Shown: in pieces, positions 34,968-44,106 of the stretch
How positions within the stretch are numbered: the first letter of the stretch is position 1
Layout: the number at the start of each line of letters is the position of its first letter
Assembly (NCBI GenBank): GCA_947501695.1
Contig: CANMWO010000001.1
Span: 620,001 to 684,000, forward strand
Direction: 5' to 3'
Length of the DNA: 64,000 nt
Origin: an uncultured Sphingomonadaceae bacterium
Lineage (GTDB): Bacteria > Pseudomonadota > Alphaproteobacteria > Sphingomonadales > Sphingomonadaceae
Translations under genes and position numbers: made by a program
The notes under the pieces: generated by a model
Databases searched by the model: none
Told to the model about the DNA's origin: nothing
The model's input: the letters and a program-made list of their open reading frames with translations, nothing else

Positions 34968-35704
34968 GATTTTATAAGCTTTTGGGCGCTATCTTTCTCA
35001 ATCATCCCGTCACGTAGTTCGATGATCCGATCACAGCGCTTGGCCAGTTCTGGATCATGGGTGATCATCAACAAAGTGGCATGGCTGGCCTTTTGGCGCT
35101 CAAATAGCAGTTCGATAATGATTTCACCGGTTGCGCCATCCAGATTGCCGGTGGGTTCATCGGCAAATATGATAGATGGGCGCGAGGCCATGGCGCGGGC
35201 AATGGCAACGCGCTGTTGCTCACCGCCGGATAATTGGGTCGGATAATGACCGAGCCGGTCGCCAAGGCCAACAGCCTCTAATTCTTTCGCTGCAATGCCG
35301 AATGGATCGGCCTGACCATCAAGCTCCAATGGAACGGCGACATTTTCCAGTGCGCTCATCGTCGGCAACAAATGAAAGGCTTGCAGAACAATGCCCACCC
35401 GACCACGCCGGGCAATTGCAAGTTGATCTTCATTCATCGTCCCAAAGTCGGCACCGGCTATATTGACCGTTCCGCCGGTCGCGCGTTCCAAGCCCGACAA
35501 GATTGCCATGAGTGAGGACTTTCCCGAACCCGAGGGTCCTAGCAAGGCAACCGTAGTCCCTGAGTCAATCGAAAGGTCGATCCCTCCTAAAATATCAACC
35601 CGCGCATCACCTTCGCCCAAAGAGAGGGTGACATTTTGCGCTTCAATGGCAATATGAGGTTTAGGATTTGCGGCGTCGCTGGTTGCGGCGGTTTTTTGTA
35701 ACAT
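34964..35704 (-). CDS. ABC transporter ATP-binding protein (YbbA-like)
   Basis: 246 aa. Walker A GPSGSGKS, Q-loop region VLQAFHLLP, signature LSGGEQQRVAIARA, Walker B IIFADEPTGNLD, switch His in MITHD. ATG 35704 lies on the opposite strand to tesA, 18 nt from its start, so the two share a short divergent control region. Translationally coupled to its permease partner (ATGA overlap). Confidence 0.92.
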   Translation of the reverse strand: MLQKTAATSDAANPKPHIAIEAQNVTLSLGEGDARVDILGGIDLSIDSGTTVALLGPSGSGKSSLMAILSGLERATGGTVNIAGADFGTMNEDQLAIARRGRVGIVLQAFHLLPTMSALENVAVPLELDGQADPFGIAAKELEAVGLGDRLGHYPTQLSGGEQQRVAIARAMASRPSIIFADEPTGNLDGATGEIIIELLFERQKASHATLLMITHDPELAKRCDRIIELRDGMIEKDSAQKLIKS

Positions 35705-35722
35705 GGTGGGAAGGTGTATCCG

Positions 35723-36427
35723 ATGTTGAACAGGTTTATGACATATGGGTTTTGCTTTGCAATTCTTCAACTTTTGATTGCATGTGGTCCAGCGGCTGGA
35801 GAAGATTCGCCTGCCGTTGAAAAGCAACAGACGGCAAGTGACACGATTGATGAACCTGCAACAGAGGCCAAAACCCTGATACTGGCTTTTGGCGACAGCC
35901 TCTATGCGGGCTATGGACTAGCTCCAAATGAGGGTTTTGCACCAGAACTGCAAAAAGCACTGAATGATGCTGGTCAGGATGTCCGGGTGCACAATGCTGG
36001 TGTGTCGGGCGATACTACAGCGGCTGGTTTGCGCCGTATGGATTTTGTCCTTGATAGCCTGTCTCGAAAACCGGACCTGGTATTGCTGGGGCTGGGTGGC
36101 AATGATTTGCTGCGTGGTCTGAAGCCATCTGAGACCCGGGCCAATATGGAAGCCATGGTCAAAAAACTGTCCGATCAGGATATCCCGATCATGCTGACCG
36201 GAATGCTGGCTCCGCCCAATTTAGGTCAAAAGTTTAGCGATCAGTTTAACGTGATCTATCCGGCGCTCGCTAAGAAATATGAAGTAAACCTCTATCCCTT
36301 CTTCATGGACGGTGTGGTGGGGCGATCTGAATTGATTTTGCCGGACGGCATTCATCCCAACGACAAGGGTATAGATGTGATCGTTGAGCGAATAGCACCC
36401 AGCGTTGAAATGGCGCTGCAAGGATAA
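35723..36427 (+). CDS. tesA: Arylesterase/lysophospholipase-like GDSL hydrolase (TesA-like)
   Basis: 234 aa with a signal (YGFCFAILQLLIACGP), a possible lipobox IAC, then the SGNH set: block I FGDSLYAGYGL (nucleophile Ser), block II DTTAAGL Gly, block III GLGGNDLLRG (GxND) and block V DGIHPND (Asp and His). Extra-cytoplasmic thioesterase, arylesterase or lysophospholipase. The gene is divergent from the ybbA-like gene, a common arrangement. GTG 35714 lies three codons earlier but the AAGG site fits ATG 35723. Confidence 0.9.
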   Translation: MLNRFMTYGFCFAILQLLIACGPAAGEDSPAVEKQQTASDTIDEPATEAKTLILAFGDSLYAGYGLAPNEGFAPELQKALNDAGQDVRVHNAGVSGDTTAAGLRRMDFVLDSLSRKPDLVLLGLGGNDLLRGLKPSETRANMEAMVKKLSDQDIPIMLTGMLAPPNLGQKFSDQFNVIYPALAKKYEVNLYPFFMDGVVGRSELILPDGIHPNDKGIDVIVERIAPSVEMALQG

Positions 36428-36595
36428 TCACGGAAACCTCCGCAAGTCCTTGGAAAGATTGGAACCGTAACGACCAATCTTGCATTAACTGTATTATTTT
36501 TATAATACAGCAGAGAAACGCTTGAAAAGTGCTGCATTTGCATCCATTTATGAGAGGAGTGCTGCATTAGAGACAGCGACATGGAGATTGAGCCA

Positions 36596-37801
36596 ATGGC
36601 GACCGAGACGATTATCGCAACCGACGAATTGACCCTGACACCGCCAGAGCCGGTGGTGGCTGTGGCGCCTACCAAAGCGGCTGGGCTTGTTCCTGTTGGT
36701 GATGAGGTAAAGTCAAAGCTGGAAGAAAAAGTCGATGGTTTCATTGATGACCTAATCGCACAGGACGAGAATAGCCCCGAATTTGGTAAGAAAGTTGACC
36801 AGATCACCAATATGGGCCGCAAGGAAATTGTCGATGCAGCGGGCCAGTCCAATCGCTTCTTGGATCGCCCGATCCGGTCGATGGATGAAGAATCTGGCAT
36901 TGGTGCAGACCTTTCGGAGCTGCGCCGGACAGTTGAAGATCTCGATCCCGGCAAGCGCGGTAATTTGCTTGCACCCCGCAAACTATTTGGGATCATCCCT
37001 TTCGGTTCCAAATTACGCAATTATTTTGACGGCTATAAAAGCGCGCAAGGTCATATTTCATCGATCCTGTCTCGTTTGCAGGGTGGCAAAGATGAATTGT
37101 TGATGGACAATGCGGCCATTGATGTGGAGCGCAAAAACCTTTGGGCAGCGATGGGTCGGTTGGAGCAGATGATCCATGTATCCAAAGTTATGGACCAGCG
37201 GCTCGAAGATAAAGCAGCTGAACTGGACGCGACAGATCCTGGTAAAGCGAAAGCGATCCGGGAAAGCGCGCTGTTCTATGTGCGCCAGCGAACCCAAGAT
37301 TTACTTACCCAAATGGCGGTAACCGTGCAGGGATATCTGGCACTTGATCTGGTGAAGAAGAACAATGTCGAACTGGTCAAAGGCGTGGACCGGGCTAGCA
37401 CCACTACGGTCAGCGCGTTGCGTACTGGTGTGACGGTGGCTCAGGCGCTTACCAATCAGAAACTGGTTCTCGACCAAATCACGTCGCTCAATACCACCAC
37501 AGCAGGTATTATCGACAGCACTGGCGATATGTTGAAAAACCAGACGGCGCAGATACACGAGCAAGCTGCATCGGCAACCATACCGATTGAAACGCTGCAG
37601 CGCGCATTCCAGAATGTCTATGACACAATGGACAATATCGACACGTTCAAGATCAAGGCGCTTGAGAATATGAAAACCACCGTCAATTCGCTGTCCGGCG
37701 AGATTGAAAAATCCAAAGGCTATATTGCTCGGGCTGAGGGGCAGGATAAGGCTGCGCTTGAAGCGCCATCGGAAAACCCGTTGAGCGCGCTTGAGGAATA
37801 G
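36596..37801 (+). CDS. TelA-family (toxic anion resistance) protein
   Basis: 401 aa, cytoplasmic and strongly helical, mostly coiled coil. Seen: VDGFIDDLIAQDENSPEFGKK, GRKEIVDAAGQSNRFLDRP, KRGNLLAPRKLFGIIPFGS, and an extended helical region to LEEAQ-like C-terminus with VDRASTTTVSALRTGVTVAQAL and NQTAQIHEQAASATIPIETLQ. Despite the name (tellurite), TelA homologues act in envelope stress, linked to XpaC partners. GGAG precedes ATG 36596; an ATG five codons earlier is in frame. Six bases separate it from the XpaC-like gene. Confidence 0.88.
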   Translation: MATETIIATDELTLTPPEPVVAVAPTKAAGLVPVGDEVKSKLEEKVDGFIDDLIAQDENSPEFGKKVDQITNMGRKEIVDAAGQSNRFLDRPIRSMDEESGIGADLSELRRTVEDLDPGKRGNLLAPRKLFGIIPFGSKLRNYFDGYKSAQGHISSILSRLQGGKDELLMDNAAIDVERKNLWAAMGRLEQMIHVSKVMDQRLEDKAAELDATDPGKAKAIRESALFYVRQRTQDLLTQMAVTVQGYLALDLVKKNNVELVKGVDRASTTTVSALRTGVTVAQALTNQKLVLDQITSLNTTTAGIIDSTGDMLKNQTAQIHEQAASATIPIETLQRAFQNVYDTMDNIDTFKIKALENMKTTVNSLSGEIEKSKGYIARAEGQDKAALEAPSENPLSALEE

Positions 37802-37806
37802 AACGG

Positions 37807-38520
37807 ATGAGCGAAAGCAACCAGCAGATTTATGATAGCGCCGCAAACTATTATCGCAGCTATAAATTTGCAGAATCCATAGGTGAGCGATCTAAAGGTC
37901 TGAAACGCGGCTATTTTCGTAAGAAACTAGGTCGAGCCGCGTTGATCACGGTCGGGGTGCTCGTCGGTGCCAGCGTTATCGGCGGCATTTTGAATGGCAT
38001 CGGCTTTTGGGGAGTGATGATTTCAGCTGGACTTATCGCTGGTGGCATCTGGGCGGCGATGAAATTTCCGAAAATGAAAATCCCTACGCCGTCAACTTTG
38101 GTACAATCGGATCTTAAAACACTGGCGGGAAAAACAGAAATCTGGCTGGAAACCCAACGTCCCGCATTGCCGAGGCCTGCAGTTAAAATTATCAATGATA
38201 TCGGTACGCAACTTGATATGTTGTCTCCGCAATTGCAAAAGCTCGATGAAGCGGAACCGGCTGCCTATGAAGTGCGCAAGCTCATGGGTGAACATCTGCC
38301 CGAACTCATTTCGGGCTATCGTGCGATTCCGACCTCAATGCGCGCAAAAAGCAATGACAGTGGCAAATCGCCTGACGAACAACTGGTCAGTGGCTTATCG
38401 CTGATCGAAAAGGAAATCTCGGGAGTTACCCAGCAGATAGCCAAGGGCGACATCGATAATCTATCAATCCGTGGCCGTTATCTCGAACTGAAATATGACA
38501 AGATTGGTGATCCGGAATAG
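37807..38520 (+). CDS. XpaC-like membrane protein, TelA partner
   Basis: 237 aa, two TM helices near residues 41-75 (LGRAALITVGVLVGASVIGGIL and FWGVMISAGLIAGGIW), then a helical cytoplasmic part with KLDEAEPAAYEVRKLMGEHLPELISGYRAIP, the 5-bromo-4-chloroindolyl phosphate hydrolysis/XpaC feature. It sits directly after the TelA gene, as in many Gram-negatives. Function linked to envelope-stress resistance; no catalysis shown. Confidence 0.82.
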   Translation: MSESNQQIYDSAANYYRSYKFAESIGERSKGLKRGYFRKKLGRAALITVGVLVGASVIGGILNGIGFWGVMISAGLIAGGIWAAMKFPKMKIPTPSTLVQSDLKTLAGKTEIWLETQRPALPRPAVKIINDIGTQLDMLSPQLQKLDEAEPAAYEVRKLMGEHLPELISGYRAIPTSMRAKSNDSGKSPDEQLVSGLSLIEKEISGVTQQIAKGDIDNLSIRGRYLELKYDKIGDPE

Positions 38521-38544
38521 CGCTGATCTGCTAAACAAGCTGGC

Positions 38545-38880
38545 TTATCCAAATGCCCGTAACTTCGAAACCAGATGCTCCAGCACGGCTGGATGCAATT
38601 CATTGACGAAGGCACAACCGTAATCCTGATAGTCATGCCACTTGATTGTGGCGTTGAGGGTCTGAATTCCGGGTAGTCGGATGTAAACCGGCTTCTTGTC
38701 ATCAAGGTAGGTGTAGCTCGTCATCTTAAAGCCAGAGACGGACAAATCCGAGAGCGTTGCGCGGAAGAGCTGAGAATCGGATTGTCGTACAAATATCTCC
38801 GCTTCGACAATTTCGCGGGTGTTTCTTCTATTGCCGAGTGTAGAATTTTGAAAATCATCGGCGCTTTGCAATTGATCCAT
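38545..38880 (-). CDS. PilZ-domain protein
   Basis: 111 aa, c-di-GMP-binding PilZ domain: RRNTR (R-x-x-x-R) followed by SDLSVSGFKM (D-x-S-x-x-G), both present. A short acidic N-terminus (DQLQSADDFQNSTLGN) precedes it, and YGCAFVNELHPAVLEHLVSKL ends it. I used ATG 38880 because this matches the usual PilZ size; an open frame to 39015 would overlap the TIGR03032 gene by 20 bases. Likely receives the c-di-GMP made by cyclases such as the one at 3.8 kb; the partner is not identified. Confidence 0.8.
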   Translation of the reverse strand: MDQLQSADDFQNSTLGNRRNTREIVEAEIFVRQSDSQLFRATLSDLSVSGFKMTSYTYLDDKKPVYIRLPGIQTLNATIKWHDYQDYGCAFVNELHPAVLEHLVSKLRAFG

Positions 38881-38995
38881 TATCCCGTCCAAATTGTTGG
38901 TCCTATGCTTTAGAACGGTCAACTGGCGAAATATTGAAGGATAAAACGGAAAAATGGATCGGATGCCGGTATTCTCTAACAAAAGCTCGTTGAGT

Positions 38996-40093
38996 TTACC
39001 AATCCGGCTGTTCAATCGTGATGAAATCCCTAATTTCTGGTGACTCCGGTCCTAATGTGATCGGGTTTTTGACACCTGGCAGGATACAGATATCGAATAA
39101 CTCCGTAATCGGACCATCAAAACGCAGCCATTGTGCGACTTCGCCGGTGGATAGCGACAATATCTGGATACCGCACCATGCATCGGTATTCTTCTCTTTC
39201 AGCTTTTGATCCAGCGCTAGTCCGTCAAAATGACCATTGCGCGGCTTTGACAAAGTGACGAAGGCGTGATCGTTGTGAAATTCTAAACCTCTCAGAAAAC
39301 CAGGGCAAAAGGCAACGGGTGTAAATGCATTGTCGGTAGGGTGTAGCCATCCTAGCTCGCCTGTGCCGGAATTTAAAAGCCACACGCGTCCAACATGAAA
39401 CCGCGGACTATGTGGCATCGACAATCCGTCTGCCAATATCGCATTGGTCTCGACATCGATTATCACCCCGCCATCTCGTCGTCCCTCCCGCCAGCCGTCT
39501 TTGGTATCGGAATCGGAAACGGCACTAACATATTTTGGTTGGCCATCAACCATTGCCAGCCCGTTGAGATGGCAGCGGTCTTCCGATGCTAGACCAGAGA
39601 TAAAATCGGGCTTCCAGATTGGCTTGAAGCTGTGCGTGATGCTGGGTACACTCAGACAATTATGCAACGTGTTGACGAATACAATCTGTCCATCTTTGCG
39701 AATTCCTAATTCATGAATATCCACATTGCCCGTCGTTTGAAAGTTTCGCGGAACATAGATTTTATCGTGCAAGTCATTCACCAGCTGTCCCGGTGCGAGA
39801 ACATTTTCCATACGCACAATTTGTGTCAAGCTTCCCAAGCAAATGCGATCAGTACTGGCCGTGACGCCCATGGCTTGAGGATATATGGCTTCGTGGACGG
39901 CGAGCTTTTTATCAGTTCCGCAACCAACAAGGTATAGCCGTCCTGTTTGATAAGAAGTAAAGCCAATGGAAATATCATTTGCAGCTAGAAAGTCGGCGAG
40001 ACCGAGCGAAAAACTGATGGTCGTCTTTTCTGCTTTTTCGTCCGTTAGTCCGTTCGCAGAATTCATGGCAGTTGGCTCTTGCGAATAATTCAT
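38996..40093 (-). CDS. TIGR03032-family (DUF4915) protein
   Basis: 365 aa, probably a beta-propeller-like protein of unknown function. Seen: FSLGLADFLAANDISIGFTSYQTGRLYLVGCG, ENVLAPGQLVNDLHDKIYVPRNF, DIHELGI...VFVNTLHNCLS, NGLAMVDGQPKYVSAVSDSD (the conserved HLNGLA...Y...ALG.TDT-type block), and LGWLHPTDNAFTPVAFCPGFLRG. Such proteins often sit near TPR-sulfotransferase genes. Here one is at 44-46 kb. No signal peptide. Confidence 0.82.
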   Translation of the reverse strand: MNYSQEPTAMNSANGLTDEKAEKTTISFSLGLADFLAANDISIGFTSYQTGRLYLVGCGTDKKLAVHEAIYPQAMGVTASTDRICLGSLTQIVRMENVLAPGQLVNDLHDKIYVPRNFQTTGNVDIHELGIRKDGQIVFVNTLHNCLSVPSITHSFKPIWKPDFISGLASEDRCHLNGLAMVDGQPKYVSAVSDSDTKDGWREGRRDGGVIIDVETNAILADGLSMPHSPRFHVGRVWLLNSGTGELGWLHPTDNAFTPVAFCPGFLRGLEFHNDHAFVTLSKPRNGHFDGLALDQKLKEKNTDAWCGIQILSLSTGEVAQWLRFDGPITELFDICILPGVKNPITLGPESPEIRDFITIEQPDW

Positions 40094-40149
40094 TTAGCCA
40101 GAGCCAGTGTGTTTTTGCCCACCATGAGCTCCTGCATTTGGATCCCCTG

Positions 40150-40515
40150 TTATCCGCCTAAGTCTATCTTTTCTTGGTTCATATTGGGCTTAAAAATACA
40201 TATAGAGCAAGTATTTATTTCTTTTTTTGCTTCTAGCGTTTCCTGTTGCGGGCCATGATTGCCACTAGGTCCGCAATGATGGAAGGTAAAACCCTTGAAG
40301 TAGTGCGGAAGTCTATCGACCTGCTTTGACGCCGCGCTTTTTTGCCGACATTTTTTTAGTTCTGTCAGCGACCAGCTGTTACCGGCTTTGAAAAACTTAA
40401 CTAGACGCTGTGATTCTTCGTCGGGCCCCTAACCGATGCCTGAAATGGTGATTTTGGTCTGTCTATATTCCAAATATCCAAAGCCGTTACTCAAGACTTT
40501 TTGTTCGTAAGTTGA
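40150..40515 (-). pseudogene. Decayed reading frame with an in-frame stop
   Basis: On the - strand a frame from 40515 to TAA 40150-40152 (122 codons) has one TAG at 40431-40429. It has protein-like composition: NGFGYLEYRQTKITISGIG, then after the stop DEESQRLVKFFKAGNSWSLT and ELKKCRQKSAASKQVDRL. I cannot assign a family. It lies in the gene-free stretch 40094-41210 next to another remnant on the opposite strand, which supports decay, but a chance open frame is not excluded. Confidence 0.3.
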
Positions 40516-40604
40516 TCAGGATTTCTATTGTCCGCTTTGGGCGGAAAAGCGAAGGCTGCTAATAGTCTGCAAGTTATATTTGGCGCCGAATTCTTATCGC
40601 TTAG

Positions 40605-41072
40605 TTGGCGTTTGCGCATGATATATATTATGGAGTCCGCACCGCTGAGCTTTTTGCCACTATCCTATGCGGTGACAGCAGTGATTGCATAGATTTAGCT
40701 AGCGGTGATATTCCTATAAGCCACGTCTTTAATTCGGCAAGTGATGACGTCCGTGTTTACTAGGGTGATGAACTAACACCCATTAAATTTGTTGTTACCG
40801 ATGGGGTATCCATGGCCCGAGCCGCAACAATTTTTGTGCAAATGCCGGTAATTTCATCAGGAGTATAGGAGACGATCTCCATCTATTCGGGCGACAACGG
40901 TCTTGCTTCCGGTAGTAATGTCAATTTGGTTTTCCGCGGTGTTGGCATGTGGCTGCAAAGCCGTTCAACGACAGCAGACCCTGTTAGTGGAACCAGTGGT
41001 CTGTCGGCCTTCGAAACGTGGAGATATTCCAAGCTTATCAAGCTGTATTTTGGAAGAAATACAGCAATCTAA
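40605..41072 (+). pseudogene. Remnant of a DUF2341-like protein
   Basis: One frame reads through two stops (TAG at 40761-40763 and 40866-40868) with continuous protein character: DIPISHVFNSASDDVRVY, then GDELTPIKFVV, ARAATIFVQMPVISSGV, then ETISIYSGDNGLASGSN. This order matches DUF2341 (Ser-Asp-Asp-x-Arg, Thr-Pro, a V/I-F-V-x-x-P strand and I-x-I/L-Y-x-G-N/D). In many bacteria DUF2341 leads a fusion with LamG and an ExbB/TolQ-type proton channel. No start or full C-terminus remains. Together with the - strand remnant this gap (40094-41210) looks like a decaying locus. Confidence 0.5.
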
Positions 41073-41181
41073 AGTGCTGTTCCAAAAATTGTCGATCTGA
41101 TTTTCTGATTTTAGTAACCATTGCCTTGGTGATCCGTTCTCAACCTGGATGCAAATATTCTTTCAAATTTCTGCAAAGTGA

Positions 41182-41204
41182 CGGGGTGGACTTTGCCCAC
41201 CCCG
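41182..41204 (-). terminator. Terminator-like hairpin after the OmpA gene
   Basis: On the - strand CGGGGTGGG-CAAAGT-CCACCCCG forms a strong short stem just after the OmpA-like stop codon. Only a weak T run follows (CACTTTG), so strength is uncertain. Confidence 0.6.
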
Positions 41205-41210
41205 CTAAAC

Positions 41211-42083
41211 TTATAGGCCGTCAACGCTCTTGCTGACCATGATATTCACCGCAACGCGGCGATTCTGAGCCTTGCCTTCTCGGGTGCTATTGTCCGATAT
41301 GGGATCCGCTTCGGCCATCCCGGTGGGGGTAAGCATACGATATGGTTTCCAGCCGCAGGCTTGTTGCATATAATTGACGACGCGACTGGCTCGTTTTTCG
41401 CTAAGCCGCTGGTTGAATTCATAGTCTCCGGTTGAATCGGTGTAACCGACAATCAGGAGCAGGGCGTTATCCATAGCCTCGGCCGTACTCGCTGTATTGC
41501 AAAGTTCGACTTTGTCTTGAGCGGAAAGCACTGCCTTACCAGTATCGAAATTCACGTTTGTCGTGCCTTTGATATTATACTGATCGATATCACCAACGCG
41601 GCCGCGAAGTGCTTCAGTCGCCGCCGTCTGTTCTGCAAAGCCCTGGTTCGTGCCTGTACGGATCATAGTAGCGGTTTTCAAATCTTTGTTACGCAACTTG
41701 ATCTTGCTTGCTACAAGGCCGCCGCCCCATTCCACTGTCTTGACGGTAACTGGCAGGCCGTTGAGCAGAGAGTCTGCAGCAAGGGTTTTACCGCCAAATA
41801 GGCCCTTACTCGCCCTGATTTGGGTGGCTTCAGCAACAGTAATGGCGGTGTTTGAGCCATCGACGCTCGTGACTTGCATTCTGTCGGCTTTACGCGCGGA
41901 AATGAAGCCTTCGATCTCTGGCCCTTCCGCCAAGCCGGACAGATCAGCGGGCGGTATGCCGTTTACGGTAATATCGCTCTCATCATCTGATGTGGCCTGC
42001 TGCGCAGAAACGCTGCTTGGCGCTAATATTGCAAGCGTTGCCAGCATTAATGTAATTTTCGGACTTTTGGAAATGTCGCTCAT
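41211..42083 (-). CDS. OmpA-family outer-membrane protein
   Basis: 290 aa. Signal peptide (ITLMLATLAILAPSSVSAQQ), a beta-type region with ITVNGIPPADLSG, then an OmpA C-terminal peptidoglycan-binding domain: NVNFDTGKAVLSAQDK, LLLIVGYTDSTGDYEFNQRLSEKRASRVVNYM, GMAEADPISDN and NRRVAVNIM, with the Asp and Arg that grip diaminopimelate (D in GYTDS, R in NQRLSEKRA). No eight-strand barrel is obvious, so the N-terminus may be a short soluble module. AAGGAG precedes ATG 42083; a hairpin follows the stop. Confidence 0.9.
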   Translation of the reverse strand: MSDISKSPKITLMLATLAILAPSSVSAQQATSDDESDITVNGIPPADLSGLAEGPEIEGFISARKADRMQVTSVDGSNTAITVAEATQIRASKGLFGGKTLAADSLLNGLPVTVKTVEWGGGLVASKIKLRNKDLKTATMIRTGTNQGFAEQTAATEALRGRVGDIDQYNIKGTTNVNFDTGKAVLSAQDKVELCNTASTAEAMDNALLLIVGYTDSTGDYEFNQRLSEKRASRVVNYMQQACGWKPYRMLTPTGMAEADPISDNSTREGKAQNRRVAVNIMVSKSVDGL

Positions 42084-42483
42084 TTATATTTCTCCTTCAA
42101 ACAATAACGTTTGCCCCGGCGTGTTTGTAGCGTTTCATCTGACTGGACCAGCTTTGGTCTTTACATCTGTAAGGTTCCCTTCAACCTCCGCTGCGATATG
42201 AGGCGGCATTGAAGCCACACATGAACATATCGATAACCTGAGTGGTCAGGTGATCCTTTCTGGTGCATGAACACAACCGGCCTGACTGCTCATTCTGACG
42301 ATAATATGAGCGGATCGCGGGGCGAACCGATGTAGACTGTGTGGCATGGGGGCAGGAGATATAATGTAGCGTGATCCATGTGAGCAAGAGGTTTGGAGTC
42401 GAGGAGAAGGAGTCCCAAAGGCTTCTTTTTTTATTGAGGCTGGTCGTTCTTATCTCGCCATAAAGCCGACTTTGGACTGCTCC
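42084..42483. other. Gene-free region upstream of OmpA-like and downstream of BCCT
   Basis: 400 nt between the OmpA-like start and the BCCT stop, both on the - strand. It must hold the OmpA promoter. I see no convincing gene, RNA or strong inverted repeat; a run of seven T's near 42430 follows a weak stem only. A 68-codon - strand frame (42181-42387) has no family look. Confidence 0.45.
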
Positions 42484-44106
42484 TCAATCAGCAGCATGTC
42501 CTGACTTCATTGCCGTATATTCCGACATTAAGCCTTTGAATAAGCTATAACAACAGACCAGTAACACGAGCGTGAAGGGCAGGCCGCTGGCAATTGTTCC
42601 TGCTTGCATTGCTCCGAGTGCACCGGCGCCGCCGCCGACTAATAATGCCGCCGCGACCATGCCCTGCAATATCGCCCAGAAGATACGCTGAGAAACCGGA
42701 GCATCTGTTCTGCCGCCAGCTGTAATGGCATCAATGACCAGTGAACCGCTATCGGACGAGGTTACAAAAAATACAATCAGCAAGACGATAGCCAAAGACG
42801 ATGCGATGTAAGGCATCGGTAAATTTTCGAGCATTTGAAACAGAACCAAGGGCGCTTCGGTTATGCCCGCTGGTAACTGTCCGATGCCGGCCTTGACTTG
42901 CTCTATCGCGGTTACGCCAAATGTCGTGAACCATATGATGGCTACAATGACCGGGACGATCAGCACCACAGCCAAGAACTGCCGGATGGTGCGGCCTTTG
43001 GATATGCGAGCGATGAACATGCCGACAAAAGGTGACCAGCTGACCCACCAAGCCCAATAGAAAATTGTCCAGCCATGATACCAGGCTTTGTCTTCGCGCC
43101 CGGTCCAATCGCTTAATGGGATGGCATATTCCGCATAGCTTGCAATGGCTGTTCCAAAGCCGCTGAATATTGCCATTGTTGGCCCGGCTATAAAAACAAA
43201 TGCAAGCAATGCTGCTGCCAGAACCATATTGATGTTGCTCAGCAATTTTATTCCGCCATCCATTCCCCGAACGACCGAAACAATCGCAAGTCCAGTAATG
43301 ACAGCGATGAGCAGCAGTTGAGAAGCCATTGTCGCCTCGATCCCAAAGAGAAAAGATAGCCCGGTCGCGGCCTGTTGCGCACCAAAGCCCAGAGAGGTGG
43401 CCAAACCGAACATGGTTGCAATAACTGCGAGAATATCGATGAAATGACCCGGCCAGCCCCAGATGCGTTCGCCTAATAAGGGATAAAAAGCCGAACGAAT
43501 GGTCAGTGGCAGTCCTTTGTTAAACGCAAAAAAGGCTAGTGCTAAACCAATCACGGCATAGATTGCCCATGGCGTAAGGCCCCAGTGGAAGACGGTCGCG
43601 CCTAGGGCCATCCGCATGGCTTCGGGCGTACGGGGTTCAACGTTTAGCGGCGTACCGCCCCAATCGGTATAATAAGCCATGGGTTCGGCCGAACCGTAAA
43701 AGACCATGCCGATCCCGATCCCTGCCGAAAACAGCATAGCGATCCACGATGCGGTGCCGAATTCAGTCTTGGCGTCGGTCCCGCCCAGACGGATTTTGCC
43801 CAAGGGCGAGGCTGCAATCGCGATGCAGAAAAGCAAAACGAAATTGGAGGATAGAACAAAGAACCAGTCAAAATGATCCAGCGTCCAAGCTTTGGTCGCC
43901 TCCAACCCGGTATTCGCAACGTCCGGGAAAGTCAGCGTCAACAAAACGAACGCGATAATCAGAGCGGCGCTGATAAAGAAGACCGGATTGTGCATTTCCA
44001 GCCCGAACGGATTGACGTTATCCTGACCGGCTTCATAGTCGGTTGCATAATCAGTATCGATTACATCTGCGATCATCTCGGTCGCCGCTGTTTCTGTTCC
44101 GCTCAC
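42484..44106 (-). CDS. BCCT-family (betaine/carnitine/choline) transporter
   Basis: 540 aa with twelve helices. Seen: the BCCT-specific segment GIGMVFYGSAEPMAYY (G-M-G-x-x-F-x-x-x-E-P), WAIYAVIGLALAFFAFNKGLPL, and the long helix before TM10 with FYWAWWVSWSPFVGMFIARISKGRTIRQF (W-x-x-W-W-x-x-W-S-P-F-V-G), the choline/betaine-binding Trp box. Carries quaternary-ammonium or sulfonium compounds in with Na+ or by exchange. The start overlaps the upstream TPR-sulfotransferase stop by four bases (ATGA), so the transporter is translated after it. Confidence 0.93.
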   Translation of the reverse strand: MSGTETAATEMIADVIDTDYATDYEAGQDNVNPFGLEMHNPVFFISAALIIAFVLLTLTFPDVANTGLEATKAWTLDHFDWFFVLSSNFVLLFCIAIAASPLGKIRLGGTDAKTEFGTASWIAMLFSAGIGIGMVFYGSAEPMAYYTDWGGTPLNVEPRTPEAMRMALGATVFHWGLTPWAIYAVIGLALAFFAFNKGLPLTIRSAFYPLLGERIWGWPGHFIDILAVIATMFGLATSLGFGAQQAATGLSFLFGIEATMASQLLLIAVITGLAIVSVVRGMDGGIKLLSNINMVLAAALLAFVFIAGPTMAIFSGFGTAIASYAEYAIPLSDWTGREDKAWYHGWTIFYWAWWVSWSPFVGMFIARISKGRTIRQFLAVVLIVPVIVAIIWFTTFGVTAIEQVKAGIGQLPAGITEAPLVLFQMLENLPMPYIASSLAIVLLIVFFVTSSDSGSLVIDAITAGGRTDAPVSQRIFWAILQGMVAAALLVGGGAGALGAMQAGTIASGLPFTLVLLVCCYSLFKGLMSEYTAMKSGHAAD

